DNA from: Desulfobulbaceae bacterium
GTDB taxonomy: Bacteria > Desulfobacterota > Desulfobulbia > Desulfobulbales > Desulfocapsaceae
NCBI GenBank assembly: GCA_024643445.1
Contig: JAHEMX010000125.1
Location: forward strand, 1-8,665
Length of the DNA: 8,665 nt
Reading direction: 5' to 3'
A program made the position numbers and the translations under genes. Of the stretch, positions 1 through 6,818 are shown piece by piece. The notes beneath the pieces are model-generated. The model was given only the letters and a program-made list of their open reading frames with translations, was not told where the DNA came from and did no database searches. How positions within the stretch are numbered: the first letter of the stretch is position 1; every line of letters begins with the position of its first letter.

Positions 1-986
1 CCTTCTTCGACCACCTCGCGGGGGTGATTTATTTTTCGGCCCTGGCCCAGCTTGGAAATGTGGATCAGTCCGTCAACGCCCGGTGCGAGCGTCACAAATG
101 CCCCGAATGGTGCGAGTCGGGCGATGATACCGACATGGCTGGAACCTGCTGGAAATCCGGTAACGGCTTTATCCCAGGGATCCTCCAGTGTTTCTTTGAT
201 ACTGAGACTGATCCGCTCATTTTCCCAGTCAAGTTCCTTGATAACGACGCTTACCGCCTGGCCAGCATGATAGAGATCACTAAGATTTTCAACACGGCTC
301 CAGCCGACCTCGGACAGGGGTACTAGGCCGTCAACCCCGCCGATATCCACAAACAGTCCGAAGGTGCGAATTGAGGAAATCACGCCATCCACCGTCTGGC
401 CTGGTTCAAGCGTTTCCCGCAGCGCCTCTTTCTTCAGGCGATTCTCCTCTTCCTGGAGAGCCCGTGCCGAGACAACAATATTTCTGCCATCCGCTTCATA
501 GCGGGTAATCACCACCGTCAGGCTGGTGCCAAGATATTCTTCGGCTGCATTTTCCACCCGGCGCAGACCCATCTGTGAATAAGGGCAGAAGGCCCGCACG
601 CTGCCGGACAGGGTTATTTCGAAGCCACCTTTTATTTCCGCCTTTACCAGGCCTTCAACCGGTACGCCGCTGCGCCAGGCTTCTTCAAGATGGGCACTAC
701 CTGCGCCCTTGCCGAGCCTGGCAGTAAAAATCAGTCCTGAGGGTCCTGATTTGAGACAATAGACATCGATGGCATCACCAATGGCAACGCTCAATTTCCC
801 GTCGCTATCAAGAAACTCGGAACTGTCGATGATCCCCTCGCTTTTGGTACCGACATCAAGAAACATGGTCTCACCATCAATGCCGACGATAGTGGCCTTG
901 AGTTTCTGGCCGGTCTCCAGTTTTTTTAACGGTTTTTTTTCGCTTGCCTGAAGAAGTGCTGCAAAACTGTCATTGTCCACTGTCAT
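1..986 (-). CDS. S1 RNA-binding domain protein (ribosomal protein S1-like), 3' end outside window
   Basis: Reads leftwards from ATG at 984-986 and stays open for 328 codons to the window edge, so the C-terminus is missing. An AGGA ribosome-binding site lies 8 nt before the ATG (complement of 995-998). The translation has four S1-type OB-fold repeats at about residues 25-92, 106-175, 195-264 and 279 onwards. Repeats three and four are the most typical: both show the G-x-V/I...FG-x-F-V pattern followed by VDGL(V/I)(P/H)(L/I)S. The first two are more diverged, which is usual for the ribosome-binding half of S1 proteins. S1 proteins bind single-stranded mRNA and help its loading on the 30S subunit. 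It could be the main rpsA (usually six repeats) or one of the shorter four-repeat S1 paralogues; the missing end would decide. For that reason no gene symbol is given. It follows lolA on the same strand with a 227-nt gap. Confidence 0.88.
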   Translation of the reverse strand, partial: MTVDNDSFAALLQASEKKPLKKLETGQKLKATIVGIDGETMFLDVGTKSEGIIDSSEFLDSDGKLSVAIGDAIDVYCLKSGPSGLIFTARLGKGAGSAHLEEAWRSGVPVEGLVKAEIKGGFEITLSGSVRAFCPYSQMGLRRVENAAEEYLGTSLTVVITRYEADGRNIVVSARALQEEENRLKKEALRETLEPGQTVDGVISSIRTFGLFVDIGGVDGLVPLSEVGWSRVENLSDLYHAGQAVSVVIKELDWENERISLSIKETLEDPWDKAVTGFPAGSSHVGIIARLAPFGAFVTLAPGVDGLIHISKLGQGRKINHPREVVEE

Positions 987-1186
987 TGTTTCGTTCCTGT
1001 TGAATTGAGCTTTTCCGGTAAAACACGGTTACATGAGGCTGCGATGTATTCCGCCATACGATAATCATTCATATCACTCTTCGCCCCCGTCTGTTTCATC
1101 TTCCTGTCGAGGCTGGGAAAAGCTGGTGACAGCAGCGCAGATTGGCAATGGCAATGGATGTCTGAGATGATTGCTTTGAGGCGCAT
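983..1186 (-). CDS. Doubtful small ORF overlapping the S1 gene start
   Basis: A 67-codon ORF between lolA and the S1 gene. Its TGA stop overlaps the S1 ATG as ATGA, an arrangement typical of translational coupling. Against it: the predicted protein matches no family I recognise, it has no signal peptide or membrane segment, and no good ribosome-binding site precedes the ATG at 1186. A shorter version starting at the in-frame Met of 'MNDYRMAEY' would give a 29-residue peptide with a GAAGAG purine run before it. Codon third positions are not clearly biased. It may be chance coding in an untranslated leader, or a leader peptide of the S1 gene. Confidence 0.2.
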   Translation of the reverse strand: MRLKAIISDIHCHCQSALLSPAFPSLDRKMKQTGAKSDMNDYRMAEYIAASCNRVLPEKLNSTGTKQ

Positions 1187-1213
1187 GGTTTTGAAAAAAG
1201 AGCGTCCTTGAGG

Positions 1214-1981
1214 TTATTGCCTTATGATTTCGGTTCCTTCCGGTGGTGTGAAGGTGAAAATGGCTAAGAGACCGTTGCGGTCCGTTATATCAAGCGGATT
1301 GACCATGATAGTGCTGATGTCGATGATGGTCCTGGTGTCGAAATGATCGAGAAATTCAATGCGTCGAATGAGCGAGTCGTCGGTGATCCAGACATGGATA
1401 CTCTGTATCTGGGACTGTGACTGCAGGGGACGCAGCTGTATCACCGAAAGGTTTTCTCCCGGTTGTGCCGGCTGATCGGCCACCTGTTCCTCGGGGGGAA
1501 GAATGGCGAAATTATCCGCGATCGGCTTATCTCCGGTAAAGAATGAGAACAGCACGTCGGTCTGAACAGCGTCAACCGGTGAGATAATCATCTGGTTGAG
1601 TTTCTCAAAGTACATTGATACCGATTTTCCGTCGCTGATCACAATCTGGTGATCAGGCGTGAGGTAGTCCCAGCGCATCATCGTTGCAGAATCAGTTTTA
1701 ACAAAGACACCCGTGCCGTGACCCTCCTTTGGTCTTCCCGCAAGCTGTCCGCTGGTATTTTGAGAGAAAGAGAAACTCAAACTTTCTATCTGAGCATATT
1801 TTTCCTCCAATTGTTTGACAATCTGATCAGGTTGCTGTACCGCTGACGCGGCGAGGCAAACACTCTCTCCGGTTGCAAGAGCCGTTATCAGGATGAAAGA
1901 GAGAGTGATCATGCACAAGCGGTAAAAAGAGCGATGCATAAGCCTGTAATGAGGAGAACAAGGTGTTTTGGTGGTGTTCAT
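1214..1981 (-). CDS. lolA: Outer-membrane lipoprotein carrier protein LolA
   Basis: Predicted 255-residue secreted protein of the LolA/LolB fold. LolA takes lipoproteins released by the LolCDE ABC transporter from the inner membrane and carries them across the periplasm to the outer membrane. The sequence has a hydrophobic signal segment at about residues 24-37 followed by small residues (LAASA) suitable for signal peptidase I, then the family core: an amphipathic 'QLEEKYAQIESLSFSFSQ' start, 'MMRWDYLTPDHQIVISDGK' near residues 100-120, and a C-terminal 'FTFTPPEGTEII' strand. The ATG at 1981 has no clear ribosome-binding site; in-frame Met15 and Met24 are possible alternative starts and give a more normal signal-peptide length. 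A charged, Gln/Pro-rich loop around residues 160-180 looks like an insertion. It lies upstream of the S1 gene and may be co-transcribed with it. The family call is firm; the exact start is not. Confidence 0.87.
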   Translation of the reverse strand: MNTTKTPCSPHYRLMHRSFYRLCMITLSFILITALATGESVCLAASAVQQPDQIVKQLEEKYAQIESLSFSFSQNTSGQLAGRPKEGHGTGVFVKTDSATMMRWDYLTPDHQIVISDGKSVSMYFEKLNQMIISPVDAVQTDVLFSFFTGDKPIADNFAILPPEEQVADQPAQPGENLSVIQLRPLQSQSQIQSIHVWITDDSLIRRIEFLDHFDTRTIIDISTIMVNPLDITDRNGLLAIFTFTPPEGTEIIRQ

Positions 1982-2083
1982 TTTCGTTTATGTCTGAGGA
2001 AACCCTAAGGCGATTCTTGCTTCTGAGCTTGCTGGATGCCCGACGATCATCTCTATTGCCTGATCGCCGATCCAGAAAGATGA

Positions 2084-2112
2084 TCTATAACAAATAGCGC
2101 CGGTAACGACAA
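2084..2112 (-). promoter_or_regulatory. Candidate promoter for lolA
   Basis: On the minus strand: TTGTCG (2107-2112), 17-nt spacer, TATAGA (2084-2089), with a TG one base before the -10 (extended -10). Each hexamer matches the sigma70 consensus at 4 of 6 positions. It would give a leader of roughly 95 nt before the lolA start at 1981. Confidence 0.35.
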
Positions 2113-2244
2113 GTGGCTGCTTTCGGAAGCAGGAAAATCTTCCGGTCCATGGGCTTGAAATCAATGAGTGGAATGGTACCGGAAATCGATTAACATTCTG
2201 TTTTACTGGAAATAGTTTCAAACTGACACCTTCTCATGTGGTTG

Positions 2245-2273
2245 TTGACATCTTGGGCAAGTGGCATTACAGT
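2245..2273 (+). promoter_or_regulatory. Candidate sigma70 promoter for the zinc ribbon gene
   Basis: A perfect -35 hexamer TTGACA (2245-2250), a 17-nt spacer and TACAGT (2268-2273, 4 of 6 matches to TATAAT). It lies about 90 nt before the start codon at 2364 and faces the gene. Confidence 0.45.
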
Positions 2274-2363
2274 AGCGTCCGGTAAACTTTTATACTAAGA
2301 ATGAGCCACGATTCTCCGCTGATCTGATGAGCTGAGCGTGGTGCAGAGGTAGGGAGCAGTTCA

Positions 2364-2645
2364 ATGCCAGTATATGAATATGAATGTCCACAGTGCCAGA
2401 CAGTTCTTGAGATCCAGCAGAAAATTGCCGATCCGCCAATTGGTGTCTGTCCCGAATGTGGCGGGGCGGTCAAAAAATTGATGTCGATGTCGTCGTTTCA
2501 ATTAAAGGGCGGGGGCTGGTATGCCGATGGTTATACTTCGGCCCAGAGCAAAGCCAAGAAGGAAGATGCGCCCGCTGTTCCACCTTGTCAAGCAGCTTCA
2601 GCCGGCTGTTCCGGTTGTCCGGCCGCTGCTGCAAGCGGGAAGTAA
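2364..2645 (+). CDS. FmdB-family zinc ribbon protein
   Basis: A 93-residue protein with the classic FmdB-type start 'MPVYEYEC': two CxxC knuckles (C8/C11 and C29/C32) that should bind one zinc, followed by the typical 'GGAVKKLMSMSSFQLKGGGWYADGY' segment (positions 33-57) and a low-complexity Ala/Cys tail with C75, C83 and C86. The family is named after a putative regulator in methylotroph formamidase operons, but its members are widespread in anaerobes and their molecular role is unknown; a nucleic-acid or protein-binding role is a guess. The start is well supported by AGGGAG (2351-2356) 7 nt before the ATG. It is a single-gene unit: its own promoter lies upstream and a strong hairpin terminator follows 42 nt after the stop. 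Confidence 0.88.
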   Translation: MPVYEYECPQCQTVLEIQQKIADPPIGVCPECGGAVKKLMSMSSFQLKGGGWYADGYTSAQSKAKKEDAPAVPPCQAASAGCSGCPAAAASGK

Positions 2646-2687
2646 TTCGCCAGCCACCAACCTCTCTTCCTCACCCTCAGTTTCCTG

Positions 2688-2723
2688 AAAAAGCCGGCTG
2701 CCCAGAAGGGCAGCCGGCTTTTT
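2688..2723. terminator. Bidirectional intrinsic terminator between the zinc ribbon gene and queA
   Basis: A perfect inverted repeat: 16-nt arms 2688-2703 and 2708-2723 around the loop AGAA, with a GC-rich core (GCCGGCTGCCC) flanked by A5 on one side and T5 on the other. It therefore gives a stem followed by U residues in both transcription directions. It ends the zinc ribbon transcript (plus) and the queA transcript (minus). Its outer two bases overlap the queA stop codon. Confidence 0.93.
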
Positions 2724-3810
2724 ATTTGATGATCGCCATGGCATCGCCATAGGAATAGAACCGGTAGTTGCGGCTGATTGCCTCCCGGTAGCAGGCGAGC
2801 AGTTGCTTTCTGCCGCAGAGCGCCGATACCATAAAGAGCAGGGAGGACCGGGGCAGGTGAAAATTTGTTATCAGGTTGTCGATGGCCCTGAAGGTAAACC
2901 CCGGGGTGATGTAGAGGTCACACCACTCGCTCAGCCCTTTCACCATTCCATCATCCTTGGCAGCATATTCAAGAGCGCGTGCGGTCGTCGTGCCGACCGC
3001 CCAGACCCTGCCGCCCTTTCTCCTGGTCTCGTTAATTTCGTCTGCCGCCTGCCGGCTGATTTCGACATACTCCTGATGAATAACATGATCTGCAATATCA
3101 TTGACCTGGACGGGGGCGAAGGTCCCGTAGCCGACATGCAGCGTTATGGTGTTCAGCGTAACCCCTTTTCTGCGTAGTTCCCGGAGCAGCCCTTTGGTGA
3201 AATGCAGTCCTGCCGTCGGGGCTGCTACGGCACCGGGACTGTCGGCGTAGATCGTCTGGTATCGCGAGGTATCTGCCGACGTGGGGCCGGATGGACGCTT
3301 GATATACGGCGGCAGCGGGATTTCACCATTTTCTGTCAACAATTGATGTAGCTCGCCACCGGCCGGCAGGGCAAGCGTTATAAGCCACTTTCCTCTGCCG
3401 CGGTTTTCCAGTAAGGTACAGGAATAATGTTCATTGAACATGATGCGTGACGCTTCTTTCGGCGGTCGTGATGTTTTTATCAGCGCCTCGGCGTGAAAGA
3501 GAAGGGTGCCGGGTTTCTCATCGTTTTCCGGAAGCGGCAGGGGATAGTTCAGCAGGAAAACCTCGGCCTTGCCGCCGCTTGACTTCCTGCCCGCCAACCG
3601 GGCCGGGAAGACCTTGGTATCGTTGACGACGAGCGTGTCACCCGGAGAAAAAAGCGTGACGATATCGTGAAATTGCAGATGATCGGTAGCCCCGGTCGCG
3701 CGGTTTAAGACCAGCAGACGCGACTGGTCCCGCTTGTCGGCAGGATATTGGGCGATATTTTCTTCCGGCAGGTCGTAATGATAGGCCTGCAGGGTTAAAT
3801 CATCTTGCAT
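2722..3810 (-). CDS. queA: S-adenosylmethionine:tRNA ribosyltransferase-isomerase QueA
   Basis: A full-length 362-residue QueA (the family is usually 340-360). The enzyme moves and rearranges the ribose of S-adenosylmethionine onto 7-aminomethyl-7-deazaguanine at tRNA position 34, giving epoxyqueuosine in queuosine synthesis. Hallmarks in order: 'YDLPEENIAQYPADKRDQSRLLVL' near the N-terminus, 'GDTLVVNDTKVFPARL', 'YQTIYADSPGAVAAPTAGLHFT', 'HVGYGTFAPV', 'VWAVGTTTARALE', 'YITPGFTFRAIDNLITNFHLP', and a C-terminal 'YRFYSYGDAM'. The start at 3810 matches the family N-terminus; the ribosome-binding site is weak. It is transcribed divergently from mqnB, with 77 nt between the start codons. Its usual partner tgt is not in the window, so it appears to be a stand-alone unit here. 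The stop codon sits on the edge of the shared terminator. Confidence 0.97.
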   Translation of the reverse strand: MQDDLTLQAYHYDLPEENIAQYPADKRDQSRLLVLNRATGATDHLQFHDIVTLFSPGDTLVVNDTKVFPARLAGRKSSGGKAEVFLLNYPLPLPENDEKPGTLLFHAEALIKTSRPPKEASRIMFNEHYSCTLLENRGRGKWLITLALPAGGELHQLLTENGEIPLPPYIKRPSGPTSADTSRYQTIYADSPGAVAAPTAGLHFTKGLLRELRRKGVTLNTITLHVGYGTFAPVQVNDIADHVIHQEYVEISRQAADEINETRRKGGRVWAVGTTTARALEYAAKDDGMVKGLSEWCDLYITPGFTFRAIDNLITNFHLPRSSLLFMVSALCGRKQLLACYREAISRNYRFYSYGDAMAIIK

Positions 3811-3887
3811 AGTGTCCGGTGGTTCATTAGAAGAAAGAACGGAATCAGGTTTTATATAGCTACGATTGAAGAGACGGCTTACTTACC
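3811..3887. promoter_or_regulatory. Divergent promoter region queA / mqnB
   Basis: The 77 nt separating the two start codons must carry both promoters unless these genes are read from elsewhere. The only A/T-rich core is TTTTATATAG at 3850-3859; its TATATA (3853-3858) reads the same on both strands, so it could act as a -10 in either direction. No convincing -35 hexamer accompanies it on either side. An in-frame TGA at 3867 fixes the mqnB start to the ATG at 3888. Confidence 0.35.
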
Positions 3888-4556
3888 ATGCTCCTTGCCA
3901 TTGCCGCAACCGAAATTGAAATGAATCCCTTTCGGGCCCTGTGTCGTCACTCCGGGGATCGTCTAACAGAACTGGTATCCGGCGTCGGTCTGCTGGAAAG
4001 CGCGGTGAGACTCAGTCGATTTCTCGAAAAACACCATATGAATATCAGCTCTGTTGTCAACTTCGGGGTTGGCGGGGCCTATATCCGGGACAGTTCTGCA
4101 GGGCCGGTTGCTGTGCTTGATATCTGCCTGGCCAGTCGAGAGATACTCGGTGATTACGGCGTATGCAGGGGACTGACGGTGGAACCTTTTGGTGATCCGG
4201 CCCTGAGTGGACCTACTTCATTTTATCTGGACGAAACACTGCTGGCTCGTGCGCAAAAACTCCTTGGCGCCCATCATCTGGACTTTCATTGCGGCAGCTT
4301 TGTCACGGTCAACGGCGCCAGCGGCAGCAGTGCGCGGGGGGCCAGTCTGCGTGATAGGCATGACGCCATCTGCGAAAACATGGAAGGCGGTGCCATAGCC
4401 CGGGTCTGTGAAGATTTTGCTTTACCGCTGCTCCAGGTACGGGTCATCTCCAACCTGGTTGAAGACCGGCCGGGAAGCCCCTGGCGGTTGCACGAGGCCT
4501 GTGAGAAAGCGGCTCGTGTTGCTGCACTGCTTGTCCGGGAGATAACGGAGAGGTGA
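3888..4556 (+). CDS. mqnB: Futalosine hydrolase MqnB
   Basis: A 222-residue member of the nucleoside phosphorylase / MTA-SAH nucleosidase superfamily. MqnB removes the base from futalosine (or aminofutalosine) to give dehypoxanthine futalosine in the futalosine route to menaquinone. Family signs: start 'MLLAIAATEIEM', the glycine-rich 'FGVGGAY' at residues 59-65, the ligand-contact motif 'ENMEGGAIARVC' (163-174; E166 corresponds to the ribose-binding Glu of MTAN), and 'RVISNLVEDRPG' (185-196), the form seen in futalosine hydrolases rather than the SDxA form of true MTA/SAH nucleosidases. The adjacent mqnD supports MqnB over the MTAN alternative. The ATG lacks a strong ribosome-binding site but is the only start after an in-frame stop at 3867-3869. 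Its TGA overlaps the mqnD start by one base, so the two are translationally coupled. Confidence 0.93.
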   Translation: MLLAIAATEIEMNPFRALCRHSGDRLTELVSGVGLLESAVRLSRFLEKHHMNISSVVNFGVGGAYIRDSSAGPVAVLDICLASREILGDYGVCRGLTVEPFGDPALSGPTSFYLDETLLARAQKLLGAHHLDFHCGSFVTVNGASGSSARGASLRDRHDAICENMEGGAIARVCEDFALPLLQVRVISNLVEDRPGSPWRLHEACEKAARVAALLVREITER

Positions 4557-5395
4557 TGAAACCATTGACACTGGGTTTTTCGCCCTGTCCCAACGATACT
4601 TTCATTTTTTATTCCCTCGTCGAGGATGCGGCAGCTGAAAAGACTCCTTTTTTTGCCCCGCCCTGTCTGGAAGATGTTGAGACGCTCAATCGCTGGGCGT
4701 TATCTTCCCGACTTGACGTGACCAAACTGTCCTTTCACGCCGTTGGCCACCTGCTCGACCGCTATTGCATCCTGCAATCCGGCAGCGCCCTTGGGCGCGG
4801 TTGCGGACCGCTGCTGGTTGGCGCACCAGGAATGTCGGTCCAGGATCTTGCCGGCCGAGGCATTGCCATTCCCGGCATCTATACGACCGCGGCGCTGCTG
4901 TTTCGCATGTTCCGGCCTGAATGCACCGAGCTCGTGGAAATGCGGTTCGAACAGATTATGCCAGCCGTGCTCAGGGGTGAGGTCGCGGCCGGCGTCATCA
5001 TCCATGAAAGCCGTTTTACTTACCAGAGACTCGGGCTCTGCTGTCTGCAGGATCTCGGGCAGTGGTGGGAAGGGACAACCGGGTTGCCAATTCCGCTCGG
5101 TTGTATTGCTGCGCGCAGGGAACTCGGCGGAAAAACGATAAAGGAAATAGATCGGCGCATCAGAGAAAGCCTTGACGACTCATACGCACACCCCGGAAAA
5201 GGTATGGATTACATCAGGCATTATGCCCAGGAAACCGAGGAGGAAATTATCATGAACCACATCGGTCTGTATGTGAACGATTTCTCGCTCGATCTCGGCA
5301 CTGAAGGGCGTCTGGCGGTGCAAACCTTTCTCGCCCGTGGTCGCGAGGTCGGAGTGCTTCCCGACTTTTCCGGCAGCATCTTCTGTAACGATTGA
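4556..5395 (+). CDS. mqnD: 1,4-dihydroxy-6-naphthoate synthase MqnD
   Basis: A 279-residue periplasmic-binding-protein-fold enzyme. MqnD converts cyclic dehypoxanthine futalosine to 1,4-dihydroxy-6-naphthoate, a late step of the futalosine menaquinone pathway. The signature 'LGFSPCPNDTFIFY' lies at residues 6-19, 'DVTKLSFHA' near 55, and 'GVIIHESRFTYQ' around 150, where the His (residue 150) fits the catalytic histidine of characterised MqnD enzymes. A start was chosen at ATG 4556 because GGAG (4547-4550) is 5 nt upstream; a GTG at 4553 is also in frame but too close to that site. The stop of mqnB overlaps this ATG (TGATG). The other pathway genes (mqnA, mqnC, mqnE) are not in the window, so the pathway is split over the genome or lies elsewhere. 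Confidence 0.96.
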   Translation: MKPLTLGFSPCPNDTFIFYSLVEDAAAEKTPFFAPPCLEDVETLNRWALSSRLDVTKLSFHAVGHLLDRYCILQSGSALGRGCGPLLVGAPGMSVQDLAGRGIAIPGIYTTAALLFRMFRPECTELVEMRFEQIMPAVLRGEVAAGVIIHESRFTYQRLGLCCLQDLGQWWEGTTGLPIPLGCIAARRELGGKTIKEIDRRIRESLDDSYAHPGKGMDYIRHYAQETEEEIIMNHIGLYVNDFSLDLGTEGRLAVQTFLARGREVGVLPDFSGSIFCND

Positions 5396-5406
5396 CAGGT
5401 AAATTT

Positions 5407-6342
5407 GTGCCGGCTCTTCCCGATTATATCCCGATTCTCTCGATTGCTCCGGAGAATCTCCGCAAGCATGAGCGACTGTTTGAGACCCTCCGACGCCGGC
5501 TTGCAGCTGAGGGGGTAGGTGTTTGGCTGGCAGAGGCAGCCTCTTTGCCGGACGACGCTGAGGAGTTCCAGCGCTTTATTGCCGCGACCATCCTGCGTTG
5601 CGACCTGGTTTTTGTGGTGAACACGACCATCGGCTCCGGTGTTCGGCTGGTGTTAGGCAATGCGGCACCACCGTATCCTACAGAAACTCTTTTCTGCTGC
5701 CAGGACGAGGAAATGATCGATGGTTGCATCTCGAGCATCGGGCAATGGCTTGCCGAATGCATCGACAGGACACCCCTCTACGGATGTATTCTGATTGGCG
5801 GTAAGAGTTCTCGCATGGGCGAACCCAAGCACCTTATTGCGTCTGTTGACGGACGCACCTGGCTGGAACGAACAGTAAACATTCTTTCCACGTTTACGGC
5901 GAACATCCTGCTGTCGGGCCAGGGAGAAATTCCCGCCCGCCTCGGCCATCTGCGCAGACTGGACGATATTCCGGCCATTTCCGGCCCGCTGTCGGGTATC
6001 GGGTCCGCCCTGCAGGCCTTCCCGCTGGTTTCCTGGCTGGTTCTGGCCTGTGACATGCCGCATATGTCAGAGCAGAGTATCCGCTGGCTTCTTGCCCAGC
6101 GTCGGCCCGGTGTCAAGGCCGTCATTCCATACAACCCCCTGAGTGACAGGAGCGAACCACTTGGTGCCTGGTATGATTTTCGCAGTGCTCCGCTTGTTGA
6201 TGCGTTGCTCGAAAAGGGTGAGTTGCGTCTGCGGTGTCTTTGCCGACAGGATGGTGTCTGCGAGCCTGTTATCCCGGAATCTCTCAGAGCCGATTGGCTC
6301 AATGTGAACAGCCCCGGTGAACGCGCGATGATCTCCGATTGA
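5407..6342 (+). CDS. MobA-like molybdenum cofactor nucleotidyltransferase with N-terminal extension
   Basis: A 311-residue protein in two parts. Residues from about 125 onwards are a MobA-type GT-A nucleotidyltransferase: the nucleotide-binding loop 'LIGGKSSRMGEPK' (129-141), 'LDDIPAISGPLSGIGSAL' (185-202), the metal-binding 'LACDMP' (D216) and a C-terminal 'NVNSP'. Such enzymes attach GMP (or CMP) to molybdopterin to form the dinucleotide cofactor of Mo/W enzymes. Residues 1-120 are not part of MobA. Their layout (strand, helix 'LFETLRRRLAAEGVGVWLAE', then 'CDLVFVV') recalls the MobB GTPase adaptor, but without an intact GxxGxGK[ST] P-loop; this is inference. GTG 5407 was chosen because AGGT lies 7 nt upstream; TTG 5392, which overlaps the mqnD stop as TTGA, is an alternative adding five residues. 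It sits at the end of the mqnB-mqnD operon. Close relatives such as MocA (CTP) cannot be excluded. Confidence 0.82.
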   Translation: MPALPDYIPILSIAPENLRKHERLFETLRRRLAAEGVGVWLAEAASLPDDAEEFQRFIAATILRCDLVFVVNTTIGSGVRLVLGNAAPPYPTETLFCCQDEEMIDGCISSIGQWLAECIDRTPLYGCILIGGKSSRMGEPKHLIASVDGRTWLERTVNILSTFTANILLSGQGEIPARLGHLRRLDDIPAISGPLSGIGSALQAFPLVSWLVLACDMPHMSEQSIRWLLAQRRPGVKAVIPYNPLSDRSEPLGAWYDFRSAPLVDALLEKGELRLRCLCRQDGVCEPVIPESLRADWLNVNSPGERAMISD

Positions 6343-6401
6343 TGGCAAGGTTGCTGCAGCCGGGCCTTCTGCCGCTCTTCTGCACGGCCATTTCCAGCGG
6401 A

Positions 6402-6776
6402 TCAGGGCATCAGCTGATTTATCAGTACGGGGCACTTCCGGCAGACTGAGATCTTTTCCTTCCAGCTTTTCGTGGTGCCCCTGCTGCAGGTCGTTCCATT
6501 GATGAACCAGCAGAGGCCACCCGCATTGAATTCCCAGGCCGGACAGTGTTGTTTAGTTTCGGGCGGACATTCCATGATATCCCAGCAGTTAAGGTTTGTT
6601 TTTGCCGCCTTGCGTGCTGAAAGAAAAAGAACCTGGCGCTCGACATGACCGGGAATATTGCGCCAGCCCTGTTCGTAGCTGCTGATTGCCTTGAGGGAAA
6701 TGCCCAGCAGGTCAGCCATCTCTTTCTGGGTTTTGTCCAGAGTTTTGCGAATTGAGATAAAATCGTCTTTTTCCAT
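6402..6776 (-). CDS. Small HTH regulator with C-terminal two-CW cysteine domain
   Basis: A 124-residue protein. Residues 6-38 form an XRE-like helix-turn-helix ('IRKTLDKTQKEMADLLGISL', then 'KAISSYEQGWRNIP'). The rest carries seven cysteines (C64, C70, C78, C89, C97, C112, C115), including two Cys-Trp pairs (C64-W65 and C89-W90) and a final CxxCP. This matches the 'two-CW' cysteine domain I know from anaerobes, whose ligand is unknown; a metal or Fe-S cluster is likely by the cysteine pattern. The longer in-frame start at 6830 is unlikely because it falls inside a good promoter (TAGACA, 18 nt, TATACT); ATG 6776 starts directly at the HTH. No clear ribosome-binding site is seen. It is divergent from the thioredoxin/NosL operon, so a metal- or redox-responsive repressor or activator of that operon is a plausible role, unproven. 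Confidence 0.85.
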   Translation of the reverse strand: MEKDDFISIRKTLDKTQKEMADLLGISLKAISSYEQGWRNIPGHVERQVLFLSARKAAKTNLNCWDIMECPPETKQHCPAWEFNAGGLCWFINGTTCSRGTTKSWKEKISVCRKCPVLINQLMP

Positions 6777-6778
6777 GA

Positions 6779-6790
6779 TATCAGGTGATA
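6779..6790. promoter_or_regulatory. Palindromic candidate operator at the HTH gene start
   Basis: TATCA-GG-TGATA is a perfect 5-bp inverted repeat whose edge is 3 nt before the HTH gene's ATG and downstream of its promoter. A related but imperfect copy, TATCTGGTGTCTAC, lies at 6837-6850 over the -35 element. Position and symmetry suit an autoregulatory site for the encoded HTH protein, but with only two unequal copies this stays tentative. Confidence 0.3.
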
Positions 6791-6818
6791 CGAGGTTGAG
6801 GGGTGAGATAACACATCC

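Larger units (their letters stand above)
1982..2363. other. Intergenic region between divergent lolA and the zinc ribbon gene
   Basis: 382 nt without a convincing gene. A 77-codon minus-strand ORF (1988-2221) matches nothing and is treated as chance. The region holds one candidate promoter per direction, listed separately. A second possible -10 hexamer, TATACT, lies at 2291-2296 without a good -35 partner. A weak stem (CCACG at 2306-2310 with CGTGG at 2337-2341) falls in the leader of the zinc ribbon gene. Confidence 0.6.

Noticed and set aside
24..326. Plus-strand ORFs at the left edge
   Set aside because: They lie antisense to a clear S1-domain gene that stays open to the window edge.
1988..2221. 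77-codon minus-strand ORF upstream of lolA
   Set aside because: No recognisable domain, and it covers the candidate lolA promoter at 2084-2112; most likely chance coding.
5653..6302. Long minus-strand ORFs opposite the MobA-like gene
   Set aside because: Composition is Arg/Ser-rich as expected from antisense reading of a GC-rich gene; the plus frame has clear MobA motifs.
6343..6401. Possible terminator between the convergent MobA-like and HTH genes
   Set aside because: The short gap has some GC-rich partial complementarity but no clean stem with a T-run on either strand.
6422..6814. 130-codon ORF on the minus strand in another frame of the HTH gene
   Set aside because: The overlapping frame has an HTH and a regular cysteine pattern; this one has neither.
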